From Mucilaginibacter aquariorum (GTDB lineage Bacteria; Bacteroidota; Bacteroidia; Sphingobacteriales; Sphingobacteriaceae), in the NCBI RefSeq assembly GCF_024498135.1, contig NZ_JANHOH010000002.1, positions 806,001 to 870,000 on the forward strand: a stretch of 64,000 bases of DNA, in the 5' to 3' direction. Of this stretch, positions 8,491 through 17,295 are shown in pieces (the first letter of the stretch is position 1; every line of letters begins with the position of its first letter). The notes under the pieces are model-generated. The model had not been told where the DNA came from. It did not search any database and worked only from the letters and a program-made list of their open reading frames with translations. A program made the translations under genes and the position numbers.

Positions 8491-9525
8491 ATGATACCTC
8501 AAACCATGAAAGCGGCCGTGATACATGAATTCGGCGCAGCCCTGCAAATTGAAACGGTACCGGTGAAAACACCCCATGCCAACCAGATCCTGGTAAAGGT
8601 GATCGCCTGCGGTGTGTGTCACACCGACCTGCACGCCTGCAATGGCGACTGGCCGGTCAAACCTAATTTGCCGCTGATCCCCGGCCACGAGGCTATCGGT
8701 TACGTTGCGGCCTTAGGCGCTGATGTACAGGGTGTGAAAGAAGGCGATATCGTGGGTGTACCCTGGCTGCACAGTGCCTGCGGCGGCTGCGAATTCTGTA
8801 TCACCGGCTGGGAAACCCTTTGCGGTACCCAGCAGAACGGCGGCTACAGCGTAGACGGCGGATTTGCGGAATATGTGCTGGCCGACCCGCGTTACGTGGC
8901 TCATTTCCCGGCGGGTATCAACTTTACCGAGATGGCGCCGATCATCTGCGCGGGTGTCACGGTTTATAAGGGACTTAAAGAAACCGAAGTGAAACCCGGC
9001 GAATGGGTGGCGATTTCCGGTGCGGGCGGCCTTGGCCACCTGGCGGTACAATACGCCAAAGCGATGGGTATGCACGTGGCTGCCATTGATATCGCGGACG
9101 ACAAGCTGGAACTGGCGAAAGAACTGGGCGCGGAGCTGGTGGTCAATGCCGCTAAAGAAGATCCGGGCGCGTTCCTGCAAAAAGCTACCGGGGGTATGCA
9201 CGGGGTGCTCGTCACCGCTGTTTCGCCCATCGCTTTCCAGCAAGGCATATCCGCCTTGCGCAGAAAAGGAACGATCGCGTTAAACGGACTGCCCAAAGGC
9301 AACTTCGACCTGTCCATTTTCGATACCGTGCTGAACCGCTACACGGTGAGGGGCTCGATCGTCGGTACACGCAAGGATATGCAGGAGGCCATCGCCTTCG
9401 CTGTTGAAGGAAAGGTAAAAGCGATCGTTCATGCTGCTAAACTGGAAGATATCAATGAGGTCTTCGACCGGATGAAAAAAGGCCTGATCGATGGCAGGGT
9501 GGTTTTAGAGATCGCCCGGCCTTAA
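8491..9525 (+). CDS. adhP: Zinc-dependent alcohol dehydrogenase (AdhP type)
   Basis: A 344-residue medium-chain dehydrogenase. The catalytic-zinc residues are in GVCHTDLHACNGDW and PGHEAIG, the structural zinc lobe is CGGCEFCITGWETLC, and the NAD(P)-binding motif is SGAGGLGHLAVQYAKAMG. It interconverts ethanol and other primary alcohols with aldehydes using NAD. Within a unit controlled by a low-oxygen-type promoter it may serve redox balancing. Confidence 0.92.
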   Translation: MIPQTMKAAVIHEFGAALQIETVPVKTPHANQILVKVIACGVCHTDLHACNGDWPVKPNLPLIPGHEAIGYVAALGADVQGVKEGDIVGVPWLHSACGGCEFCITGWETLCGTQQNGGYSVDGGFAEYVLADPRYVAHFPAGINFTEMAPIICAGVTVYKGLKETEVKPGEWVAISGAGGLGHLAVQYAKAMGMHVAAIDIADDKLELAKELGAELVVNAAKEDPGAFLQKATGGMHGVLVTAVSPIAFQQGISALRRKGTIALNGLPKGNFDLSIFDTVLNRYTVRGSIVGTRKDMQEAIAFAVEGKVKAIVHAAKLEDINEVFDRMKKGLIDGRVVLEIARP

Positions 9526-9534
9526 TTTAAGACT

Positions 9535-10559
9535 ATGCGTAAAGGAATATTATTAGTTAACTTGGGAACACCTGACAGCCCGGCAACCGCCGATGTCCGG
9601 AAGTACCTGGCGGAGTTCCTGATGGATAAAAGGGTGATTGATATTCACCCTTTTTTGCGTTTTTTGCTCGTCCGGGGGATTATCGTCCCCTTCCGGGGGC
9701 CTAAGTCAGCAAAGTTATACCAGCAGATCTGGGATAAGGAAACAGGCTCACCGCTGCTGCACTACAGTAACCTGCAGCAGCAACTGCTTAAGCTGGAACT
9801 GGGCGGTGACTATGTGGTCGAACTGGCCATGCGTTATCAATACCCTTCGATTGAGCGCGGATTAAACAAACTGCGGGGTGCCGGCGTGGAAAGCCTGCAG
9901 GGGATCCCGCTTTTTCCGCAATATGCTTCGGCCACGACGGGATCTGTGACAGAAGAAGTGATGCGTGTGGTAAGCAGATGGTATGATATTCCGCCGGTAT
10001 CCTTCAGTGCAGCCTTTTATGATCATCCCTTGTTTATCAGGGGTTTTGCAGCCAATGCCGCAAAGTATGACCCGGATGCCTTTGATCACGTGCTTTTTAG
10101 TTTTCACGGTTTACCGGAAAGGCAGCTCCGGGCCTGTGGCGCCGGGACCGGGGGGCATCATGACGATTGCAGTAAAAAGATCACCGAAAGGAACAGGAAC
10201 TGTTATGCGGCGCAATGCCATGAAACCGCACGGCTGATCTCCCGTGAATTGAAACTTGCGCCGGAAGCTTATACGGTGTGTTTCCAGTCCAGGCTGGGTA
10301 AGCAGGAATGGATCAAGCCTTTACCTCAGCGGTCATCGGCCAACTGGCGGCGGCGGGCAAAAAACGGTTGCTGGTAATCTGCCCGGCTTTTGTTGCGGAC
10401 TGCCTGGAAACGATTCATGAGATCGCTGCCGAATACCATGATGCGTTTATCGCTGCCGGAGGGGAACAGTTACAGCTGGTGGAGAGCCTGAACGATTCGC
10501 CGTATTTTACTAGGGCGCTGAGGGAAATGATCAAAACGGAGCCCGTTCACTGTAAATGA
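9535..10559 (+). pseudogene. hemH: Ferrochelatase with a -1 frameshift
   Basis: The first frame (9535-10377) gives a good ferrochelatase from MRKGILLVNLGTPDSP through FSFHGLPERQL, which holds the catalytic histidine, to QSRLGKQEWIKP. It then runs into unrelated residues. From about 10320 the next frame continues the family: TSAVIGQLAAAGKKRLLVICPAFVADC to 10559. Adding one base near 10318-10322 restores a protein of about 341 residues, the normal length. Ferrochelatase inserts Fe2+ into protoporphyrin IX to give haem. Either the gene is broken and another copy exists, or this is a sequencing error in the run around AAGCCTTTACC. All other family features are intact, which favours a recent or artefactual event. 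Confidence 0.88.
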
Positions 10560-10563
10560 TAGT

Positions 10564-10589
10564 AGTATGGCCGGTTAGACGGCCATACT
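10564..10589. terminator. Inverted repeat between convergent hemH and hemN
   Basis: Arms AGTATGGCCG (10564-10573) and CGGCCATACT (10580-10589) form a perfect 10-bp stem with a 6-nt loop. It covers the last codons of hemN and lies just after hemH. There is no clear T-run on either side, so bidirectional termination is possible but not certain. Confidence 0.45.
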
Positions 10590-11939
10590 GAACAGCTGGG
10601 TGGTTGGCTGCGCAGCCCAAAGCCGCGCGTCGAGGCAGGCGCAGATATTGCGCAGAAAACGGGTGCCGAGGGTGGTGACCCGTAGTCCACCGGCGGATAA
10701 TTCGACCAGGCCATCGGCTTCCGGTTCACGGAGGCGTTCCAGTGCTGCGGCGATCACCGGCAGGTCCCGCAGCTTCCAGCGGGTTTCGCTTTTACACATG
10801 ATGTCCAGAATATGGCGGCGCAGTATCAGGTCTTCTTCCGACAACACATGGCCTTTGAGCAGCGGAAATTCCCCGGCTGAAGTTTTTTCCAGGTACTCTT
10901 CGACCGTTTTTACATTCTGCGCGAAGCCGTACCAGGAATCGCTGATGGATGAAACGCCGAGCCCGATCAACAGCTGCGTGTGCTGGTGCGTATACCCCAT
11001 GAAATTCCGGTGTAATCCGCCGTTTTGTGCCGCTTCCAGCAATTCGTCACCTGCTAAAGCGAAGTGGTCCATACCAATCTCCCGGTAGCCATAATTTCTC
11101 AGCAGGCTCCGTCCAACTTCATGCAGTTTAACTTTTAATTCCGGGTCGGGCAGGTCCGCTTCGGTAAAGCGGCGCTGCCCGGGTTTGATCCAGGGCACAT
11201 GCGCGTAACTGTAAAAGGCGATACGGTCCGGGTTCAGGTTGCTGACGATGTTCATGGTATTGATCAGGCCTTCCAGGTTCTGCAGCGGCAGCCCATAGAT
11301 CAGGTCATAGTTTATCGAAGTATAACCGATGCGCCTGGCTTCCACTGTAACCTCCAGCACCTGTTCAAAGGTTTGGTGACGGTTGATAATGAACTGGACT
11401 TTAGGATCGAAGTCCTGTATACCCAGGCTGAGCCGCCTGAACCCCAGGTTGTATAAAGTCTGTAAATGCGCCGGAGTAGTATTGGCGGGGTGCGCTTCAA
11501 AGCTGAACTCTGCCTGCGCATGTACCCTTGCGCCATCGAGCAGGCCTTCGATCAGGCGGTGCAGGTTTTCCGGGCAAAAGAATGTAGGTGTGCCGCCACC
11601 CAGGTGGATCTCCCGGATAACCGGCTGACCGCTGAAGATGTCCTTATACAGCGCCCATTCCTTTAACACGGCCGCGATATACGGTTCTTCTACGCTGTGG
11701 TTTTTGGTAATGCGGGTGTTGCAGCCGCAATAGGTGCAAAGGTTCTCGCAGAATGGCAGGTGAACGTACAAGCTGATGCCGGATGCGGGGTTGCTTTCAT
11801 CAAAGGATAATTTGACGGTTTCTTTCCAGGCAACCTGGGTATAGGTCTGGTTGTCCCAGTAGGGCATGGTCGGATAACTGGTATAGCGGGGGACGGCCAC
11901 ATTGTATTTAGCGGTCAGCGCTTTAAGTGATTTGTCCAT
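10575..11939 (-). CDS. hemN: Oxygen-independent coproporphyrinogen III oxidase (radical SAM)
   Basis: A 454-residue radical SAM enzyme. The N-terminal PRYTSYPT motif is followed by the cluster motif CENLCTYCGC (C64, C68, C71, plus C73), HLGGGTPTF for SAM binding, and the C-terminal HemN domain. It decarboxylates coproporphyrinogen III without O2 and so supports haem synthesis under anoxia. It sits 2 nt downstream of the dehydrogenase gene at 11942 and shares its promoter. Confidence 0.95.
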   Translation of the reverse strand: MDKSLKALTAKYNVAVPRYTSYPTMPYWDNQTYTQVAWKETVKLSFDESNPASGISLYVHLPFCENLCTYCGCNTRITKNHSVEEPYIAAVLKEWALYKDIFSGQPVIREIHLGGGTPTFFCPENLHRLIEGLLDGARVHAQAEFSFEAHPANTTPAHLQTLYNLGFRRLSLGIQDFDPKVQFIINRHQTFEQVLEVTVEARRIGYTSINYDLIYGLPLQNLEGLINTMNIVSNLNPDRIAFYSYAHVPWIKPGQRRFTEADLPDPELKVKLHEVGRSLLRNYGYREIGMDHFALAGDELLEAAQNGGLHRNFMGYTHQHTQLLIGLGVSSISDSWYGFAQNVKTVEEYLEKTSAGEFPLLKGHVLSEEDLILRRHILDIMCKSETRWKLRDLPVIAAALERLREPEADGLVELSAGGLRVTTLGTRFLRNICACLDARLWAAQPTTQLFSMAV

Positions 11940-11941
11940 AT

Positions 11942-12973
11942 TCAGGAATGTGCAATTTTTTCAGGTTGAGGGATATGCCGGCAGTTTTTAGCGCAGGCGC
12001 AGGCTTTGCCCACGCACTTTCCGGCCTGCCAGAGGTCAAGGTTCTTTATGGTTTGATCAGCGATCTCCTGGAGCGCCTCCCGCGTCAGATAAGCCTGGTG
12101 CGGTGTGATCAGCACATTGGGATGGCTCATTAATTTGATAAGCATGGCATCTTTGACAGGGTCCTGATGGTGGTCTTCGAAGAAGAGCCCCTTTTCAAAC
12201 TCATAGACATCGAGGCCGAGGTAACCCAGCCTGCGGTTTTCGAGCGCTTCGAGTACGCTGGCGGTATCGATCAGCAGACCGCGTGATGTGTTGATCAGCA
12301 TTACCCCGGGTTTCATCAGCGCCAAAGTTTGAGCGTTGATGAAATGACGCGTGTCTTCTGTCAGGGGAATATGCAGGGAAATGATATCGGCGGATTCCAG
12401 CAGCTGTTCCAGTGAAACCTGCCGGATATGGCGCAGGCTCCGGGCATGCTGTACGTCATAACCGACAATCTTACAGCCCATGCCGTGATAGATTGCCGCC
12501 ACTGCCTGGCCGGTATGTCCCAGGCCGATCACGCCGACGGTCTTACCCGCGAAGTTAAAGCCGACCAGGTCGTCGTTCCTGAAATCAAAAACATGACTGT
12601 GCTGATCGGCTTTCATCATTTGCCGGTTCAGGGCAAAGGCCATCCCGACCGCATGTTCTGCGACCGCCTGCGGCGAATAAGATGGAATGTTGGCGGTTTT
12701 TATGCCGGCCGCCGCGGCGGCCGGCAGGTCAATATGGTCGGTGCCCGCAGAACGGGTTATGATGAATTTAATCCCCATCGCAGCTAATTGCGCGATTACC
12801 GGCCCGGATACATCGTCATTCGTAAAAACGATGACGGCATCCTTCCCCTGCGCGTATATCGCCGTGCCCGGCCCAAGCGAGTTGGAAATCAGGGTGATGT
12901 CGTGCTTTTTCCGGTTGGCCTTCGCCAGGTATTCCTTTTCAAAAGGTTTGATGCTGTAAGCTACCGCTTTCAT
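11942..12973 (-). CDS. ldhA: D-2-hydroxyacid dehydrogenase, D-lactate dehydrogenase-like
   Basis: A 343-residue NAD-dependent D-isomer-specific 2-hydroxyacid dehydrogenase. It shows the Rossmann motif GVIGLGHTGQAVA, the INTSRGLLIDT arginine loop, GLDVYEFEKG and the catalytic His in NVLITPHQAYLT. GLDVYEFEKGLFFEDH is typical of fermentative D-lactate dehydrogenases, which reduce pyruvate to D-lactate. It is the first gene of the unit with hemN and has a near-ideal operator/-7 promoter upstream. Confidence 0.88.
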   Translation of the reverse strand: MKAVAYSIKPFEKEYLAKANRKKHDITLISNSLGPGTAIYAQGKDAVIVFTNDDVSGPVIAQLAAMGIKFIITRSAGTDHIDLPAAAAAGIKTANIPSYSPQAVAEHAVGMAFALNRQMMKADQHSHVFDFRNDDLVGFNFAGKTVGVIGLGHTGQAVAAIYHGMGCKIVGYDVQHARSLRHIRQVSLEQLLESADIISLHIPLTEDTRHFINAQTLALMKPGVMLINTSRGLLIDTASVLEALENRRLGYLGLDVYEFEKGLFFEDHHQDPVKDAMLIKLMSHPNVLITPHQAYLTREALQEIADQTIKNLDLWQAGKCVGKACACAKNCRHIPQPEKIAHS

Positions 12974-12991
12974 TCGAAATAGTTTTGATTA

Positions 12992-13056
12992 CAAAGCTAT
13001 CGTAACGGTAATGCCTGCAGAATGAGCGGCGTCAGCTGAATTAATGATGTAAATCA
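12992..13056 (-). promoter_or_regulatory. CRP/FNR-type operator and perfect -7 box upstream of ldhA-hemN
   Basis: On the minus strand TGATTTACATCA (13056-13045) is followed by TAGCTTTG (12999-12992), an 8 of 8 match to TAnnTTTG, at exactly 57 nt. The ldhA ATG is at 12973. The operator begins with the stop codon of the receiver-CRP regulator gene. Confidence 0.78.
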
Positions 13057-14106
13057 GTTTTTCATCTTTTCAAGCTTGTCCGGCTGGAGCAGGGTGATCA
13101 GGCTGCCTTTCTTCTCGATCAGCCCTTCGTCCTTAAAATCGGATAAGGTCCGGCTGACCGTTTCGGTGGCCATGCCGGCCATCGCGGCCAGGTCTTCGCG
13201 GGTCACCTTAAATCCTTCCTGAGCAGCGCCGCCCTGACGGTGCAGGCGGATCATTGCTTCGGCCATTCGTTTGCGCACGGAATGATAGGCCAGCTGCATC
13301 AGCTGGTCCTCTTTTTCGCGGATGTCATTGGCGAGCAGTTTGATGAACTCCCGGGCGACCTCCGGGTACAGGTTAAGCAGCTGCTCCAGCTGGTCTCTCG
13401 GGATGAGTACGGCAACGCTGTCTTCCAGGGCACTCGCGGTATCCGTATAGGCCTCTCCGGAAAGCAGTGCGTTTACGCCGAGGTATTCTTCAGCGCCGAC
13501 GATACCGGTCATCAGTTCACGACCGTCCTCAGCCAGGCGGATCGTTTTGATCTTGCCGCTGATGACCAGGTAAAGCCCGCTGGCTTTGTCCCCGTCGTAA
13601 TAGATGACCTGGTTCTTTTTAAATGCGCGGCTGCGTCGTTCCTGGATGATCTTTTTCAATTCGTTCAGGCCATCGTTCTTACCGATGAGGGTACCCAGCT
13701 TGTCCAGTGACTGGCTGTAAAACTCTTTTTGTAATTCCTGTTTTTTAAAACGGGTTTCGATCGCGTTTAATAATTCGATGTCGTCAAAAGGTTTGGTCAG
13801 GTAGTCGTCGGCGCCCATTTCCATACCTTTGCGCAGGTCGACCCGTTCGGCTTTGGCCGTCAGGAAGATGAACGGTATCGCGGCGGTAGCGGGGTTCTTG
13901 TTGAGCATATATAATACGCCGTAACCGTCCAGTTCCGGCATCATGATATCACAAAGTATAATATCCGGTGACTGGCTGAGCGCCAGTTCAATACCCGCTT
14001 TGCCGTTCGGCGCTTCAAAGGCCTCATAACCGGCCAGCTGCAGGATCTCCACCACGTTTTCGCGGATGTCGTTGTTGTCTTCAATGATGAGTACTTTCTT
14101 TTTCAT
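13054..14106 (-). CDS. Receiver-CRP/FNR fusion response regulator (FixJ/FixK-like in one chain)
   Basis: A 350-residue protein with two parts. Residues 1-125 form a receiver domain with acidic pocket residues in IIEDNND, phospho-acceptor Asp53 in LCDIMMPELDG, and Lys105 in LTKPF. Residues about 145-265 form a cyclic-nucleotide-binding-type domain and about 285-340 a CRP winged helix with recognition segment MATETVSRTLSDF. The N-terminal FNR-type cysteines are absent, so input should come through phosphorylation. Its start overlaps the kinase stop (ATGA), which strongly suggests a cognate pair. It is a candidate regulator of the TGAY-N4-RTCA promoters. This design merges the roles that FixJ and FixK split in rhizobia (inference). 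Confidence 0.88.
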   Translation of the reverse strand: MKKKVLIIEDNNDIRENVVEILQLAGYEAFEAPNGKAGIELALSQSPDIILCDIMMPELDGYGVLYMLNKNPATAAIPFIFLTAKAERVDLRKGMEMGADDYLTKPFDDIELLNAIETRFKKQELQKEFYSQSLDKLGTLIGKNDGLNELKKIIQERRSRAFKKNQVIYYDGDKASGLYLVISGKIKTIRLAEDGRELMTGIVGAEEYLGVNALLSGEAYTDTASALEDSVAVLIPRDQLEQLLNLYPEVAREFIKLLANDIREKEDQLMQLAYHSVRKRMAEAMIRLHRQGGAAQEGFKVTREDLAAMAGMATETVSRTLSDFKDEGLIEKKGSLITLLQPDKLEKMKN

Positions 14107-15290
14107 GTTGTCGGGAATGTCATGGTGAATAGGGTGCCCTGGTTAACGTTGCTTTTGAAGATCACCTGGCCGTTCATCAGCCCGACGTAACGGGCAACGA
14201 TGTTCAGGCCAAGCCCGGTGCCGGGGATATTGCCGGTATTATGGGCGCGGAAAAATGCTTCGAAAAGGTGTTTCTGGTCGGCTTCGGGTATACCGATCCC
14301 GTTATCTCTGATGGTGATCACGCAGCCGGATGGGCCGATCTCCGTACAGAATTCAATAAAGGTGTTCTCGCCGGAATATTTGATGGCGTTAGCGATCAGG
14401 TTGGTTACGCTGTGGCGCAGCAGGTTCTGATCAAGGGCCACTACGCTGGCGGTCCCGGTATGCTGGTAAATGATACTTTGGTTTTGTTTGGCGACCAGTT
14501 GCAGTTCCTCGGTAATTTCCTCGGAGAATCTGACCAGGTCAAACGGTGTGCAGGTCGCTTCCACTTTGCCCGCTTCCAGCTTTTCCAGGGACAGGAAGTC
14601 ATTCAGGATGCCGGTGAGGATGCCCACAGACCCTTTGATCTTGGCCACATGTTTGCGGATGTTTTCGTTATCGTATGGCTGGGCATATTTTTCGATGAGG
14701 GAAGCAGAAAGCTGCACAGCACTCAGCGGGGTGCGGAATTCATGGGATGCCATGGAAACGAAGCGGCTTTTCAGCTGGCCAAGTTCCTTCTCCTTTTCCA
14801 GGGAGGAGCTGACCTCTTCCTTGGCCTGCTGCAGGGCGATCACCGTGTCTTTGAGGGAAGATGTCCTGCTTTCCACCAGTTCCTCGAGGTGCGCTGCATA
14901 ATCCCTCAATTGTTCCTCCGCTTCCTTTTCGCGGGAGAGGTCATGGATGAAGCCGGTAAATATTTTGCGTTCTGCATATGAAACCTCGCTCACGCCCAGG
15001 CGAAAGGGAAAGGTGGTTCCATCCTTGCGCAGGCCGGTAACTTCCCGCCCGATGCCGATGATATGCGGCTCGCGGGTGTGCTGGTAGCGCGCGATGTATT
15101 CATCGTGCTGACTTTTATAAGGCTGGGGCATCAGCATGGATATATTTCTCCCGATCACTTCCCCGGGTGTATAGAGGAACAGTTTGCAGGCGGCAGGATT
15201 AATGGATTCCACGAGCCCCCGGCCGTCAATGGTGATGATACCGTCAATGGCGTTGTCAATGATTGCTTTGAGCAGGGCCGCGTTTTCCAT
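14103..15290 (-). CDS. FixL-like haem-PAS oxygen-sensing histidine kinase
   Basis: A 395-residue soluble kinase with one PAS domain (about 4-125), a coiled-coil linker (125-175), HisKA with His183 in ASHEFRTPLS, and a HATPase domain. The PAS domain resembles Bradyrhizobium FixL: His62 in QHDEY, His76 in EPHIIGIGR and Arg82 keep the 14- and 20-residue spacings of FixL His200 (haem ligand), His214 and Arg220 (O2-contact region). It is therefore very likely to bind haem and sense O2 or NO. No membrane segment is visible. It is translationally coupled to the receiver-CRP regulator. Confidence 0.87.
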   Translation of the reverse strand: MENAALLKAIIDNAIDGIITIDGRGLVESINPAACKLFLYTPGEVIGRNISMLMPQPYKSQHDEYIARYQHTREPHIIGIGREVTGLRKDGTTFPFRLGVSEVSYAERKIFTGFIHDLSREKEAEEQLRDYAAHLEELVESRTSSLKDTVIALQQAKEEVSSSLEKEKELGQLKSRFVSMASHEFRTPLSAVQLSASLIEKYAQPYDNENIRKHVAKIKGSVGILTGILNDFLSLEKLEAGKVEATCTPFDLVRFSEEITEELQLVAKQNQSIIYQHTGTASVVALDQNLLRHSVTNLIANAIKYSGENTFIEFCTEIGPSGCVITIRDNGIGIPEADQKHLFEAFFRAHNTGNIPGTGLGLNIVARYVGLMNGQVIFKSNVNQGTLFTMTFPTT

Positions 15291-15308
15291 ACCTGTTTGT
15301 TCGTTTTA

Positions 15309-15320
15309 TGATGATGATCA
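15309..15320. promoter_or_regulatory. Second operator-like palindrome near the kinase start
   Basis: TGATGATGATCA fits TGAY-N4-RTCA, but no -7 box lies at 57 or 35 nt. It overlaps the predicted transcription start of the kinase gene (about 15317), the position of a repressor site. Negative autoregulation is possible, but the match may be chance. Confidence 0.3.
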
Positions 15321-15386
15321 CAAATATCTATATTTTACCGCAATACAAAATGTAATTGTACACCCGATAAAATGTGACCCTGATCA
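15321..15386 (-). promoter_or_regulatory. CRP/FNR-type operator and -7 box upstream of the FixL-like kinase
   Basis: TGATCAGGGTCA on the minus strand (15386-15375) is followed 58 nt later by GATATTTG (15328-15321; 7 of 8). The kinase ATG is at 15290. This would place the sensor pair within the regulon. Confidence 0.65.
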
Positions 15387-15474
15387 TTTTTCGGTGTTTT
15401 TGAGGTATGCCGCTATGCATGTGCCGGATAAGCGCCGGTTGTTAATGGGGAAACTTATACCTCAACGCGGAAGA

Positions 15475-15539
15475 TGACCCAAATCACCTCCCGGGCTAAC
15501 CGGCGTCATTTATCCGGTCCCGGAGAGAGGTTATCTTCG
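15475..15539 (+). promoter_or_regulatory. CRP/FNR-type operator and -7 box upstream of the universal stress protein gene
   Basis: TGACCCAAATCA (15475-15486) is followed at 57 nt by TATCTTCG (15532-15539; 7 of 8 to TAnnTTTG). The ATG is at 15576. Confidence 0.68.
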
Positions 15540-15575
15540 TTTGACGATCAGTTAAACCCATAATCAGGTATTGTT

Positions 15576-16397
15576 ATGAAAACAATTTTAGTGATCAGCG
15601 ATCACAGCCCCGAAGCGGAACACGCCGCCTTATTTGCCCTGGCGCTTGCGCGGGCGGTCCATGCAGATTTGCTCCTGGCCACTACGGTAAAGGCGCAACA
15701 GCTAACGAAGGGGCAGCCGGTCCTGGCAGGGGCGACAACGGAAGATCCGGATAGCAGCCCCATGAACAGGCTTTGCGAACTTAACGGACAATCGGATGGA
15801 TATGTCCCCAAGATTTCAGAACTGGATATTTCCGCGTATCCACTGGATGATCTTATCGCGATGATCAACCGGAAAGAGATCTGGCTGCTCGTCGAAGGCA
15901 TGCCGGACCAGTCGCCCGCGGGCTGCGTGGCGCTGAAACTGAATATCCAGTCTGTGTTAAACCGTGTGCGCTGCCCCTTATTGCTGGTGCCGCAAAGCTG
16001 GGCAAACCACCTGCCGGAGCGGATCGCTTATCTGGCCGACCTGCGCTATTGCCGGCATCAGGTATTACGTTATGTGGGTGAAGTCTGCGCTGCGCTGGAC
16101 GCGGGGCTGACCGTCGCTCATTTATCCGCCAGGGGCCTGGCCGATATCGCCGAGGCTTATGCAGAAGAGCTCTTCTGCAAAGACGTGGTACCGCATACGC
16201 ATCACAAAAAGGTAGTATTGAATAATATCCGGGAACGGGACCTGCATAAAGCCGTAGATGTACTGGTTCATGGCATGCAACAGGACCTGCTGGTTTTTGT
16301 CAACCACCGTTATCATTTTGAAGAGCTGATCGGCCGGCGTATCGGCGACACGCTTCCGGCGGACATCACCGTGCCTGTGCTGATCTTCCCCTTATAA
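15576..16397 (+). CDS. Universal stress protein family
   Basis: A 273-residue protein whose start, MKTILVISDHSPEAEHAALFALALA, is the typical first strand and helix of a Usp domain. Its length fits two tandem Usp-like halves, the second beginning near ERIAYLADLRYCRHQVLRY (about 148). The C-terminal Gly-rich nucleotide loop is poorly conserved (GRRIGDTL). It leads a two-gene unit with the LOG-family gene 11 nt downstream. Usp genes next to FNR-type regulators are common in facultative anaerobes. Confidence 0.8.
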   Translation: MKTILVISDHSPEAEHAALFALALARAVHADLLLATTVKAQQLTKGQPVLAGATTEDPDSSPMNRLCELNGQSDGYVPKISELDISAYPLDDLIAMINRKEIWLLVEGMPDQSPAGCVALKLNIQSVLNRVRCPLLLVPQSWANHLPERIAYLADLRYCRHQVLRYVGEVCAALDAGLTVAHLSARGLADIAEAYAEELFCKDVVPHTHHKKVVLNNIRERDLHKAVDVLVHGMQQDLLVFVNHRYHFEELIGRRIGDTLPADITVPVLIFPL

Positions 16398-16408
16398 CCA
16401 TTTGATTT

Positions 16409-17158
16409 ATGAACACATTAACCATAGCACCAAACGCCGACACTAAAACCGAGATCCAGTTCCTGGACGGGCCGCATTCGCGCTTAAAAGAGCTGAAGTT
16501 TGCATTGCAGACGATGATTGACCTGGTACGCGGGCTGCGGGCACTGCATTTTATCGGGCCGTGCATCACGGTTTTCGGGTCGGCCAGGTTTGGCGAAGAC
16601 CACCCTTATTACGAACAAACGCGGAACGCCGCCGCGGCCTTTGCCCGGCTGGGTTTTACGATCCTGACGGGCGGGGGACCGGGGCTGATGGAGGCCGCCA
16701 ACCGCGGTGCCAGGGAAGCCGGGGGCAGGTCAGTAGGCTGCAATATCCAGTTACCCGTGGAGCAAAAGCCTAATCCTTACCTGGATAAATGGGTATATAT
16801 GCGCCATTTTTTCCTGCGTAAGGTACTGCTGGTCAAATATTCATTCGCCTTTGTGGTCATGCCCGGCGGCTTTGGCACACTGGATGAATACTTCGAAGCG
16901 CTGACCCTGATCCAGACGCACAAGATCCATGATTTCCCGGTTATTATCTTCGGCAGGGAATATCACCGGGAACTGCTGGAGCACGTCGCGGTCATGCAGC
17001 GTTACGCCACAATCGGAGAGGCAGACAGCCGGTTGTTCCTGGTCACCGATGACCTGGAGGAAGCGGTTGAACTTATCCGTGCGAACAGTATCCGCAAATT
17101 CGGGCTGAAACCTCAACAAAAAAGAAAACCGCTCCGCTGGCTGTTCGAGCGTGCCTGA
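16409..17158 (+). CDS. LOG family protein (TIGR00730-type, nucleotide 5'-monophosphate phosphoribohydrolase-like)
   Basis: A 249-residue Rossmann-like protein with GGGPGLMEAANRGA (about 89-102) and PGGFGTLDEYFEALTLIQT, the PGGxGTxxE catalytic signature. LOG-family enzymes cleave nucleotide or cytokinin-riboside monophosphates to the free base. The true substrate here is unknown. It is co-directional with the universal stress protein gene and probably co-transcribed. Confidence 0.85.
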   Translation: MNTLTIAPNADTKTEIQFLDGPHSRLKELKFALQTMIDLVRGLRALHFIGPCITVFGSARFGEDHPYYEQTRNAAAAFARLGFTILTGGGPGLMEAANRGAREAGGRSVGCNIQLPVEQKPNPYLDKWVYMRHFFLRKVLLVKYSFAFVVMPGGFGTLDEYFEALTLIQTHKIHDFPVIIFGREYHRELLEHVAVMQRYATIGEADSRLFLVTDDLEEAVELIRANSIRKFGLKPQQKRKPLRWLFERA

Positions 17159-17202
17159 TAAAGGATACGTGACTGCCCGGTCCGGGTTATGAAACCCGGG
17201 AA

Positions 17203-17267
17203 TGACAGGGATCACCTCCAAAACTGATCTTCGTCATTTGCGGAAAGCGTAGCCGGGCCGATCTTAG
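17203..17267 (+). promoter_or_regulatory. CRP/FNR-type operator with weak -7 box upstream of the 17296 gene
   Basis: TGACAGGGATCA (17203-17214) is a clean TGAC-N4-ATCA site. At the same 57-nt spacing lies GATCTTAG (17260-17267), only 6 of 8 to TAnnTTTG. The operator is convincing; the -7 box is weaker than at the other promoters. Confidence 0.6.
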
Positions 17268-17295
17268 CCTCCGCAACCTGTCAAATAAAAAATGT

